54,722 nucleotides of DNA from Candidatus Hydrogenedens sp. (lineage in GTDB: Bacteria; Hydrogenedentota; Hydrogenedentia; Hydrogenedentales; Hydrogenedentaceae), in NCBI GenBank assembly GCA_035361075.1, contig DAOSBX010000024.1, positions 1 to 54,722 of the forward strand, in the 5' to 3' direction. Position numbers and translations under genes: made by a program. The notes below the pieces were generated by a model. The model searched no databases, was not told the DNA's origin, and was given only the letters and a program-made list of their open reading frames with translations. Shown here piece by piece: positions 1 to 7,707 of the stretch (position 1 is the stretch's first letter; every line of letters starts with the position of its first letter).

Positions 1-266
1 ATTCATTGTTAATGAAGGTGGGCTTTGAATGAGCTATGTTTTGAGGGAAGTGCTCGCTCTGCTATAATCAAACAATTTGTTTTATGTTAACATCAATAGC
101 TATGTTTTGAGGGAAGTGCTCGCTCTGCTATAATTAATCCGTTCTCATCCGCAGTGCCTTGTGCGCTATGTTTTGAGGGAAGTGCTCGCTCTGCTATAAT
201 ATCCTCTTTAACGCATCAAGAGTAGATGGAGCTATGTTTTGAGGGAAGTGCTCGCTCTGCTATAAT
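1..266 (+). CRISPR. Type II-C CRISPR array (right-hand end)
   Basis: Four identical 36-bp repeats lie at 33-68, 99-134, 165-200 and 231-266; each begins GCTATGTTTTGAGGG and ends TCTGCTATAAT. They are separated by three 30-bp spacers (69-98, 135-164, 201-230). Bases 1-2 match the last two bases of a repeat and 3-32 is another 30-bp spacer, so the array continues left of the window. The strand is set by complementarity to the tracrRNA anti-repeat at 4951-4987: the precursor crRNA reads left to right, converging on the minus-strand cas genes. I saw no match of any spacer elsewhere in this window. Confidence 0.97.
41..68 (+). promoter_or_regulatory. Promoter inside each CRISPR repeat
   Basis: Within the repeat, TTGAGG (41-46) is followed after 16 bp by TATAAT (63-68), which is preceded by TGC and so forms an extended -10. 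The same elements recur in the other repeats (107-134, 173-200, 239-266). Transcription would begin about 7 nt into the spacer, leaving roughly 23-24 nt of guide. Repeat-embedded promoters of this kind are established for Neisseria and Campylobacter type II-C arrays; their use here is inferred from sequence. Confidence 0.7.
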
Positions 267-277
267 CTAACATTTAT

Positions 278-315
278 AAATCCCTCAAACATAAAGAAAA
301 AGGGAGGATTTTTTT
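278..315 (+). terminator. Possible terminator of the CRISPR array transcript
   Basis: An 8-bp stem with one bulged C (AAATCCCTC at 278-286 against GAGGATTT at 304-311) is followed by a T run reaching 315. It sits between the last repeat and the end of convergent cas2, where it would stop the array transcript. The loop is long (about 17 nt), so it is weaker than a classic terminator. Confidence 0.4.
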
Positions 316-316
316 A

Positions 317-676
317 TTAAAAAAGGAGCAATTGAGGGGTAGGTTCTTCTGTTTTTCGTTTCTTTTTTGACATAAAGATTTCCATTTTTTCAAATTGTTT
401 ATCGGTAATATAAAGTAGACGGACCTCTCCTTTTGGAGGTATTCCCTGTTTGATTCGTTTTTTATAGGGTTCGCTTGATTCTTCACTGGGGAAATATCTA
501 CCGTAAACAGAGAATTGTAGCATAGAGAAACCTTCACGCAAAAGCATATTTCGGAATTGAGATGCATGCTTTCTGTCTTCTGATGTTTCTACTGGCAAAT
601 CAAACATAGCAATCATCCACATAGCTTTATACCCTGATATTGCTGGTTCTTTTTTGATGTCTCTTTTCTTGCTCAT
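317..676 (-). CDS. cas2: CRISPR-associated endonuclease Cas2
   Basis: This 119-residue protein has the size and fold signature of type II Cas2. A short polar N-terminus is followed by the beta-1 motif IAMFDLPV (about residues 22-29) with the conserved Asp, then a helix rich in Arg and Leu. Cas2 dimers bridge two Cas1 dimers in the spacer-integration complex. It is the last gene of the cas9-cas1-cas2 operon, 90 bp after cas1, and ends 50 bp from the last CRISPR repeat. The lysine-rich tail KKKRKTEEP is probably disordered. Start and stop fit the family length, and no cas4 or csn2 follows, which supports subtype II-C. Confidence 0.95.
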   Translation of the reverse strand: MSKKRDIKKEPAISGYKAMWMIAMFDLPVETSEDRKHASQFRNMLLREGFSMLQFSVYGRYFPSEESSEPYKKRIKQGIPPKGEVRLLYITDKQFEKMEIFMSKKKRKTEEPTPQLLLF

Positions 677-706
677 GTTGTATCTATATCCTAAATAGTT
701 TTTTTT

Positions 707-753
707 ATTCGTGAATTTGTGGTCTTTTTACGTGCCACGGTTGATACACGAAT
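707..753. other. Interrupted inverted repeat between cas1 and cas2
   Basis: ATTCGTG (707-713) pairs with CACGAAT (747-753), and inside it GTGG (719-722) pairs with CCAC (735-738). In the cas1-to-cas2 transcript this would form a stem with internal loops in the 90-nt gap. Neither side carries a T run in the needed orientation, so it is not a normal terminator. It may be an mRNA processing site or a chance structure. Confidence 0.3.
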
Positions 754-766
754 TATTACGATTTAT

Positions 767-1660
767 TTATACAATTTCAGGGAGAATAAGTGATTTCCTT
801 TTTCCTTCAAACATTTGAGCAAGGGATACCGCAGTTCGAAAAGTAATATCAAACAGGTTTCGTTCTTCATCATCCATTTTATATTTTTTCATCAAATTTT
901 GTATCAGGAATTGTTTCGCTTCTTTATTCAGTTCTACAAAGGCATCTTTCCCTTTCATAAACTTTACCACTGTATAATCCACAATTGGACGATAAGGCTC
1001 CATTAAATCATCTGCAAGACAAAATGGGTTATATCGGTTATGATGATGGATACCGATACATGGGTTTAATCCTGCACTAACGATGGCTCTTGCGGTAATC
1101 CCTCGCAATACTGCATACCCATAATTAAGAAGGGCATTAATTCCTCCTGCTTCTGGATTTCTGTGGAATTCAAATTCGGGTGGAAATAAAGAATTCCAAT
1201 ATTTCCTGCTTGCCAGCCCTTCTACATTATCCGGGTCACCGGATTGCACCCGTTCTGCCAGAGGGATTAATCCTCTATCGTCCCCGTAAAGTTCCAGTAA
1301 TAATCTGCCCTGTGCTCGAATTTTAACTTTAATTATTTGTTGCCACGCCCGTTTTCGAACAGGTAAGGAAGATTCTATCTGATATTGTAATCGTTCCATT
1401 TGTAAATGATGTCCCACTAATGGATACATCATACCGATAGGCATTCGTTTCTCATCACAGGTGATAAAGACTGCTCCATGTTTCATCAAACCGGAGAGAA
1501 CCGGTTGTGTCAAACTTACTGCGGGATGGGAAATAATTACCACAGCCACTTCCGCTAATGGAATATAAAGTTCCTTGTCCCCCTGTGTTATTGCTAATCG
1601 TTCCAAATCAATATTTAACCGTCCACCTTCTTCGGACAGGTCTATAATATGTTCAGTCAT
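767..1660 (-). CDS. cas1: CRISPR-associated endonuclease/integrase Cas1 (type II)
   Basis: This 297-residue protein matches type II Cas1 in length. The conserved Glu lies in EGLASRKYW (about residue 148), and the His/acidic metal-binding region is GIHHHNRYNPFCLADDLMEP (about 203-222). Cas1 is the metal-dependent integrase that inserts new spacers at the leader end of the array with Cas2. The ATG at 1660 overlaps the cas9 stop by 8 bp (ATGACTGA), indicating translational coupling. The preserved catalytic residues suggest that adaptation is active. Confidence 0.96.
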   Translation of the reverse strand: MTEHIIDLSEEGGRLNIDLERLAITQGDKELYIPLAEVAVVIISHPAVSLTQPVLSGLMKHGAVFITCDEKRMPIGMMYPLVGHHLQMERLQYQIESSLPVRKRAWQQIIKVKIRAQGRLLLELYGDDRGLIPLAERVQSGDPDNVEGLASRKYWNSLFPPEFEFHRNPEAGGINALLNYGYAVLRGITARAIVSAGLNPCIGIHHHNRYNPFCLADDLMEPYRPIVDYTVVKFMKGKDAFVELNKEAKQFLIQNLMKKYKMDDEERNLFDITFRTAVSLAQMFEGKRKSLILPEIV

Positions 1661-4600
1661 GTGCTATTTGCACTTCTCCTAATACATTAATAGAACATTT
1701 CTTTGCTTCTGATATTTGCAGTGTAGTAGGATATCTTGTCAATCCAACCCAAGACTTAGGTCTTTTAGCTACGAAATGTTGTATAAAAAACATAACCTTT
1801 GAACCAGATGCATATTCAGAAACTGTAACTACTGTATAGTATTCGAACTCACCATCACTGTTTTTCATATATACCATATCCCCTTTGCAGAGGCTAAATA
1901 GGAATTTTGCATCTTCAACGACTTTTCCGTCTCGGATAAGTTTTCGTTGGATAATTTCCTCTCCGCGTCTTTTCCGTTGCATAGCGGTATACATGCTAAC
2001 TACATTGGCATCCCAGATGGTTCTCCCTTTTTTGTCTTTCGTTTCGAATATTTCTATATGGTGATTTTCATCGGTTGCGACATAGCGAACCCGTTCATTT
2101 TTTCCTACTGGAAATACACTCAATTTCTTTCGAACCCGCACATGGCGGATAGGTATATGCAGTCCCTTTTTATTCGGCATTAGAGGATAATTCGCCGGGT
2201 CATTAAATGCTTTTTTCGGGTCTCCTCCTAACTCCTCTAACGTCTTTTTTACAACATCTCGAACAATGGGGTCAACAATTTCTTCTATTTCGCCTTTGGT
2301 AATAGAGGCTAATGCTTTTCGCACATGCACTACGGTTTCGCCATTTTTATCCCCAGGTTTAGGTGGGCTGTAGTTTGTTTCTTCATGAAGTCGTCCGCTC
2401 ACCTTTCGTTCAGGGCGATGTGAGACAATAATATTTAAAACTTTCTCATGTGCTTCGTTAAAAATCGTGTTCCAGGGGGGAGTAATAAACCTCCACCAAC
2501 GGTCATGTTTGCGAGTGTCTTTTGGTATTTTTTCTGCTTGCTCAGAAATGCTTTTTATCATAGCGGGTGACGTCAGGGCTATAACAATAGCATCAATGGC
2601 ATGTTGGCGGTGGTCTTCCCTATTTTTCTCCGGACTACCTAAAATTTTATTTAAATCCCACATGCGACGGATAATTGCGGTTGTGGGACCGGAAACAGTA
2701 AAGACATGTTTTCTATATTCTTTCCCATAAAGCAAAGCACAGTATAACCTTGCTTCTTTTGCAGAATAACGGGTGTCATTTAACTGTGAACTGGAAAAAT
2801 TATCAATGAATTCATCCAATTCTTCACCGTGCATTTTAAACCGTCGTAGTTTTTCTGCCACATACCTGGAATTGAATTTTTCAACTCTTCTTAGAATTTC
2901 ATCCCATTGTGTTTCATTGGTGCCATAGACCTCAAAAGGGGTTCGGTTATGTTTTCTATTTCGATTTTCTTCGTGATAACATAATGTTTTATTTTTGAAT
3001 GAATTATCGAGACAACGACTAAGTGGAATTATATGCTCTATATCGAATTGAGATTCTTCGAACAAGGCATGGAAACTGATAGACCTGCCCGTATAAGGAC
3101 AAACCCAATTACATTCCTCTGCTAACATATATCTTTCAATATCATCATTTGTAGGATTGGAAATGCCCTTGCTTATCAGGTCTTTTTTTATTTTTGCACG
3201 AACCTCTTCTAATTCTCGATTATTTTTCCATATCTTCTCTCGTTCTTTCTTTGTATTTCTTAAATCTCGGGCTGTTTCAATACGAATATATTTTGGTTTT
3301 CCGTATCGTTTTACCAATTCGTTAACAATTTTTCTCATTTCAGACAATGTTCGGGTTACTGTCGGATTCCGAATTTCACCAATAGGTGCGGATTCTAACG
3401 GTGGTAGCAGTTCAACTGTTGTATCTATATCATCCATACCATAAATCTCTTTGACTAATGTGGAATATGGTGTTCCGGATTCTAATCCTGGTAGGAATTT
3501 ATCAATTGCCTGACGGGAAAGATTACAGTATCCATCTTCGATACCCATATCTGACAATTTTTCTGCTTGTTCTTCTGTAAACTTCCAATGATTTATTAAT
3601 CGTTTCTTTAGTGCTTTATTACTAACAATGGAATATATATCCTCAACAAGTTTATCTTTCGATTCCGCAGACATATTATCCCAAAGGTCACCTATAACTG
3701 CTCGAATAGCACCTGCTGTCCTATTTCCGGGAATTTTCTTTTCACCTCCTTCTTCCAGATTGAATTTTATCGTTTTGGGCAATTTCAAAAGTTTCTTCAA
3801 TTCAGCAAATGTAGCATCTCCATTTTTCTCTAAATAATCTATAACTAATGTTCTCTCATCCTCTGTTAATGCTCGTTTAGTAAATTTATTTTCTATAATT
3901 AACAAATCATTCAGTTTTTGCAGGAGGCGGAAGCGTTGTGCTTTGAGAATTACCCATGGAGCACGGCGACGGTTGCGTTGAGCACCACGAGCAATACATT
4001 CAAACTGGCAATAGCCAATCTTCTCTTTTTGGGATTTCAAAGGTCGTTGATAAAATATTACATGGAAAACTTGTTTTTTATTTGTATCGTTGAGTATTTC
4101 GGGATAATACTTAGATTGGTGTTCCCAGATAGCATAGAATTCCTGTTCATACATATCGCGAGCAGTCCACCTCCCGCGTATTCGTTTTTCAACTGGGTCA
4201 ATTTTGGCAAAGTACCTACCTAATGTTTCTGCTCCTAATTTTTCCATCTCCTGACGAATTTCAGCGATTCCTTGCTTAACTTTACCCCGTTCTTCATCAT
4301 CTTGTTTTTGCCCGCGACGATTACTTAAAAAGCCACGTCTCTGTCCTAAATGATACAAGACACGACCTAATGCATACGGTTCTAATTCTTGTTCTACTGC
4401 TAAAGAACGAAGGTAGTAAATAAATATTTGATTTAGACGATTTTTTTCTGATTCGGGAAGGTTAGCATCAATATATTTTGAACGCAATTCTTTATCTAAA
4501 TTGTCCAGAATATTTTGTCTTTCCAAACTATTATTCATATTCCCATCGGGGAGTAATCCTATTTTCTGAAGTAAATTTGCTAATTTCCGATACCTACGAG

Positions 4601-4835
4601 AACGTCGTTCTATTTGACGTCGAACTAAACGGGCTTCACGTCGCTTTTTATTTCGTGATTCTTCCTTTCCACTTTCATATTGCCCTTCCATTCCTGCTTC
4701 AAACACCCGAACCCCTACTTTTTCAATTCCACATAGATTGTCGTTCTCATCCAATTTAATCATTGCCCATCCGATAGAATTAGAACCTAAATCAAGACCC
4801 AATACATACGGATTGAAGTTGTTTGAGGTATCCAT
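1653..4835 (-). CDS. cas9: CRISPR-associated endonuclease Cas9, compact type II-C
   Basis: Cas9 cuts both strands of DNA matched by a crRNA:tracrRNA guide. Visible parts in order: RuvC-I YVLGLDLGSNSIGWA with Asp15, an Arg-rich bridge helix (about 50-80), RuvC-II YIRIETARDL (about 515), HNH motif FDIEHIIPLSR with the catalytic His near 600 followed by NKTL, and RuvC-III DHRQHAIDAIVIAL (about 743). A C-terminal wedge/PAM-interacting region follows. All nuclease residues are present. At 1060 residues it has the size of II-C enzymes. I chose ATG 4835 because GGAGA lies 6-8 nt upstream; an upstream TTG at 4886 would add 17 residues but has only a poorly spaced Shine-Dalgarno. The PAM cannot be read from this window. 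Confidence 0.97.
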   Translation of the reverse strand: MDTSNNFNPYVLGLDLGSNSIGWAMIKLDENDNLCGIEKVGVRVFEAGMEGQYESGKEESRNKKRREARLVRRQIERRSRRYRKLANLLQKIGLLPDGNMNNSLERQNILDNLDKELRSKYIDANLPESEKNRLNQIFIYYLRSLAVEQELEPYALGRVLYHLGQRRGFLSNRRGQKQDDEERGKVKQGIAEIRQEMEKLGAETLGRYFAKIDPVEKRIRGRWTARDMYEQEFYAIWEHQSKYYPEILNDTNKKQVFHVIFYQRPLKSQKEKIGYCQFECIARGAQRNRRRAPWVILKAQRFRLLQKLNDLLIIENKFTKRALTEDERTLVIDYLEKNGDATFAELKKLLKLPKTIKFNLEEGGEKKIPGNRTAGAIRAVIGDLWDNMSAESKDKLVEDIYSIVSNKALKKRLINHWKFTEEQAEKLSDMGIEDGYCNLSRQAIDKFLPGLESGTPYSTLVKEIYGMDDIDTTVELLPPLESAPIGEIRNPTVTRTLSEMRKIVNELVKRYGKPKYIRIETARDLRNTKKEREKIWKNNRELEEVRAKIKKDLISKGISNPTNDDIERYMLAEECNWVCPYTGRSISFHALFEESQFDIEHIIPLSRCLDNSFKNKTLCYHEENRNRKHNRTPFEVYGTNETQWDEILRRVEKFNSRYVAEKLRRFKMHGEELDEFIDNFSSSQLNDTRYSAKEARLYCALLYGKEYRKHVFTVSGPTTAIIRRMWDLNKILGSPEKNREDHRQHAIDAIVIALTSPAMIKSISEQAEKIPKDTRKHDRWWRFITPPWNTIFNEAHEKVLNIIVSHRPERKVSGRLHEETNYSPPKPGDKNGETVVHVRKALASITKGEIEEIVDPIVRDVVKKTLEELGGDPKKAFNDPANYPLMPNKKGLHIPIRHVRVRKKLSVFPVGKNERVRYVATDENHHIEIFETKDKKGRTIWDANVVSMYTAMQRKRRGEEIIQRKLIRDGKVVEDAKFLFSLCKGDMVYMKNSDGEFEYYTVVTVSEYASGSKVMFFIQHFVAKRPKSWVGLTRYPTTLQISEAKKCSINVLGEVQIAHD

Positions 4836-4913
4836 AATTTTTCTCCATTTTCCGGGTTTAGTTAACAAATAATTAATTGTCAACAATAATCCTTATAATG
4901 TACTAAATTCTAC

Positions 4914-4942
4914 TTGACATTTCAAGTTTTTTTTGATATAAT
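4914..4942 (+). promoter_or_regulatory. tracrRNA promoter, perfect sigma70 consensus
   Basis: TTGACA (4914-4919) and TATAAT (4937-4942) are separated by exactly 17 bp. The expected start is near 4949-4951, at the first base of the anti-repeat. Confidence 0.9.
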
Positions 4943-4948
4943 TAAATT

Positions 4949-5060
4949 AGATTATAGCAGAGTGAGCATTTCTCCTCTTAACATAGTAAGGAGTTATGCT
5001 CCGTGCGTGTAGCCGTTAAGGTTAAGCGAAGCGCCTCCCAGTGGGGCGCATTAATTTTTT
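4949..5060 (+). ncRNA. tracrRNA for Cas9
   Basis: The anti-repeat at 4951-4987 pairs with almost the whole CRISPR repeat. It begins with 12 consecutive Watson-Crick pairs, then has a few G:U wobbles, one bulged T and a 2-nt mismatch, and ends with the AACATAG match. The 3' part folds into GGAG/CTCC (4990-5002), AGCC/GGTT (5011-5023) and a 7-bp GC-rich stem at 5031-5049 followed by TTTTTT (5055-5060), a Rho-independent terminator. Length is about 110 nt. It is divergent from cas9 and sits just upstream of it, as in many II-C loci. Function is established for the family; the ends are predicted. Confidence 0.93.
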
Positions 5061-5148
5061 AAACTGCATTATTTTTTAATAAAGAAAAACTAAGGTTTAT
5101 TAATTTATTCAGCAAAGATTGAGACTCTTTTAGAAGATGGGGAGTATA

Positions 5149-5176
5149 TTGACTTTCTGTTGGGATGTTGTATAGT
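5149..5176 (+). promoter_or_regulatory. Predicted gltX promoter
   Basis: TTGACT (5149-5154) and TATAGT (5171-5176) are 16 bp apart. This predicts a leader of about 75 nt before the gltX ATG at 5260. The rest of 5061-5259 is AT-rich with no other recognisable element. Confidence 0.6.
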
Positions 5177-5259
5177 TATGTGAAAAATTGAGTATGTTCA
5201 TGGTATTATAAAATCTCTTTATTCTATAAATATAATTGTAAATTGTAGTAAGGAATTCT

Positions 5260-6729
5260 ATGGTTCGAACACGAATAGCTCCTTCTCCCTCAGGTTTTCT
5301 ACATATAGGAACAGCCAAAACTGCATTGTATAATTGGCTTTTTGCACGAAAGAATAAGGGAACATTTATATTAAGATTGGAAGACACCGATGCGGAGCGA
5401 ACAGATGAACAGTATGTTCTCGGGATGTGTGAGGGGTTTAAGTGGTTAGGGATAGATTGGGATGAGGGACCTCCCTTTGGTGATGTTCCTGAAAAAGGGA
5501 ATTATGGTCCATATCGTCAAAGTCAGCGAAAAGAACTTTATCAAAGGATGGCATATCAACTTTTAGAACAGGGTAAGGCTTATAAGTGCTTTTGTTCAAA
5601 GGAAAGTCTGGAATCATATAAAGATGATACGGGGAATCTTTACTATCCAGGATTCTGCAGAAATCTCACACCGGAACAAATTCGTGAAAAAGGGGATGCC
5701 TCTTATGTGCTTCGTTTCCGTGTGCCTGAAGGGGAAACGGTTGTAAATGACCTTATTCAAGGAACGGTTGTATTTAAAAATAGCCAGTATGATGATTTCA
5801 TTATTCTTCGTGCTAATGGGGACCCTGTTTTTCATCTTGCAGTTGTAGTAGATGATATTACCATGAAAATAACGCATGTTATCCGTGGTGATGACCATTT
5901 AACAAATACTCCCCGTCATATTATGCTATTTAATGCTTTAGGGGCACCTATTCCCCATTATGCTCATCACCCGCTGGTACATGATGAACAGGGCAGAAAG
6001 TTCAGTAAAAGACTGCATGGAGCGAATGTTTTGGATTGGCGTGAGGATGGTTATCTCCCTGAAGCAATAGTGAATTATGTGGCTTTATTGGGATGGACAT
6101 CGGAAGAGGAGAATCGTGAGTTTTTTACCTTACCTGACCTTATTGAACATTTCTCAATCGAACGAATTAACAAATCAGCTGCACGATTTGACCGTAAAAA
6201 ATTGGAATGGCTCAATGGGTTGCATATCCGTAACTTATCGGTTGAAAATCTCCGAGACCGACTTATACCTATTCTCGAGAAACATGGTTTTGACACATCT
6301 TCGAAAAGCAAAGAATGGCTAACTAAACTTGCACAAATTTGTCAGGAAAAATTGCCTACACTTAATCGGATTGTATTCCTCTCCGATTTCTTTTTCAAAG
6401 ATTTTGATACTTATGAAGCAGAGGCAGAAACAAAACTATGGAAAACACCAGAAACTGTAATTGTGTATCTTCAGAATATTCGTGACAAATTATTCTCTGT
6501 ATCTACATGGGAACACGATTCATTAAAACATGTTTTTGAAGAGGCATGCACCGAACTTAATGTTAAATTAGGTGCTTTGGTAAATCCTGCCAGACTTGCA
6601 CTTACGGGGAAATCGGTAGGACCTGGCTTCTTTGAACTTGTTGAATTGTTAGGAAAAGAAAAAACACTGGAACGACTTTCCAGAGCCATTGAATATTTAC
6701 ATAACAAAGGAGGTATAAACCGTGAGTAA
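5260..6729 (+). CDS. gltX: Glutamate--tRNA ligase
   Basis: This class I aminoacyl-tRNA synthetase charges tRNA-Glu. The HIGH-type motif is in IAPSPSGFLHIGTAKTALYN (about residues 6-25) and the KMSKS-type motif is KFSKRLHG (about 247). The 489-residue length is normal for bacterial GluRS with its C-terminal anticodon-binding domain. An AAGGA lies upstream of the ATG. It is first in an operon with a ROK kinase and a PfkB kinase, and its last 8 bp overlap the ROK gene. Whether it also charges tRNA-Gln cannot be judged here. Confidence 0.96.
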   Translation: MVRTRIAPSPSGFLHIGTAKTALYNWLFARKNKGTFILRLEDTDAERTDEQYVLGMCEGFKWLGIDWDEGPPFGDVPEKGNYGPYRQSQRKELYQRMAYQLLEQGKAYKCFCSKESLESYKDDTGNLYYPGFCRNLTPEQIREKGDASYVLRFRVPEGETVVNDLIQGTVVFKNSQYDDFIILRANGDPVFHLAVVVDDITMKITHVIRGDDHLTNTPRHIMLFNALGAPIPHYAHHPLVHDEQGRKFSKRLHGANVLDWREDGYLPEAIVNYVALLGWTSEEENREFFTLPDLIEHFSIERINKSAARFDRKKLEWLNGLHIRNLSVENLRDRLIPILEKHGFDTSSKSKEWLTKLAQICQEKLPTLNRIVFLSDFFFKDFDTYEAEAETKLWKTPETVIVYLQNIRDKLFSVSTWEHDSLKHVFEEACTELNVKLGALVNPARLALTGKSVGPGFFELVELLGKEKTLERLSRAIEYLHNKGGINRE

Positions 6730-7699
6730 ATATATTGTCGGTGTTGATTTAGGTGGCACAAACATAAAGTCAGCCATCGTCTCTGAAGAAAAGAAGATTA
6801 TAGTAAAGACGAGTGTTCCTACCCCTACACAGGAAGGACCTGTAGCCATAATGGATGCTATGGCAAATGTCGTGCATGACCTCATGAATAAGGAAGGTCT
6901 TACTACAAAAGATATTCTTGCAGTCGGTATAGGTGCACCAGGACCTATGAATTGGCAAACTGGAGTCGTGTATAGCCCTCCTAATTTGCCAGGTTGGCAT
7001 AATGTCCCACTGGCAGATAAAATGCAAAAACGATTGAATGTCCCATGTTATATCGAGAATGATGCCAATGCGGCGTGTTTCGGTGAATACTGGTTAGGTG
7101 CTGGACAGGGCTGTGATTGTATTGCGGTGCTTACATTAGGCACAGGTGTTGGAGGTGGAATTGTCGTCTTTAAGAAATTGTTACGCGGTATTGATGGGAC
7201 TGCGGGTGAATTAGGGCATTTGAAAGTCCAGAGAGACGGTAGATTGTGTGGTTGCGGGTCAAAAGGTTGTTTGGAGGCATACGCTTCCGTAACAGGGATG
7301 GTCCGAACTGCACAGGAAAAAATTGAAAAAGGTGAGAAAACTATCCTAACTGAAATGTGCAATAATAATATACAAAATATTACGGGAAAAATGATTTTTC
7401 AGGCAGTAGAGAAAGGTGATGCTATCGCTAAAGAAGTATTTCATGAAACTGCGGTATGGCTTGGTTTGGGAATTGCCAGCATTGTAAACATGCTAAATCC
7501 TGAACGGGTTATTCTTTGCGGGGGAATGATATCTGCAGGAGATGTATTATTTACCCCTGTTCGTGAAACCGTTATGAAAAATGCCTTTGAAGTACCTGCT
7601 AAACGATGTGAGATTGTTCCTGCCGGTTTAGGAGAAGATAGTGGTGTTTTTGGCTGTGCTGGTTGTGCCTTAACACGGTATTATGAAGCACACAAATAA
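6722..7699 (+). CDS. ROK-family sugar kinase, probable glucokinase
   Basis: ROK kinases phosphorylate glucose or related hexoses with ATP in the cytoplasm. The N-terminal phosphate-binding motif is GVDLGGTNIKSAIV (about 7-20), the catalytic region is ENDANAACFGEY (about 109-120), the metal-binding His lies in GELGHLKV, and the ROK zinc signature CGCGSKGCLEAYAS is at about 175-188. The 325-residue length and absence of an N-terminal helix-turn-helix argue for an enzyme rather than a ROK repressor. The start is GTG with AAAGGAGG 8 nt upstream, overlapping gltX by 8 bp. The neighbouring PfkB gene suggests a role in sugar phosphorylation. Exact substrate is not certain. Confidence 0.88.
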   Translation: MSKYIVGVDLGGTNIKSAIVSEEKKIIVKTSVPTPTQEGPVAIMDAMANVVHDLMNKEGLTTKDILAVGIGAPGPMNWQTGVVYSPPNLPGWHNVPLADKMQKRLNVPCYIENDANAACFGEYWLGAGQGCDCIAVLTLGTGVGGGIVVFKKLLRGIDGTAGELGHLKVQRDGRLCGCGSKGCLEAYASVTGMVRTAQEKIEKGEKTILTEMCNNNIQNITGKMIFQAVEKGDAIAKEVFHETAVWLGLGIASIVNMLNPERVILCGGMISAGDVLFTPVRETVMKNAFEVPAKRCEIVPAGLGEDSGVFGCAGCALTRYYEAHK

Positions 7700-7707
7700 T
7701 TTCGCTT

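Noticed and set aside
4836..4886. cas9 start at TTG 4886 adding 17 residues
   Set aside because: The extension is not part of the Cas9 N-terminus and its AAGGA is too close; ATG 4835 has a well-placed GGAGA.
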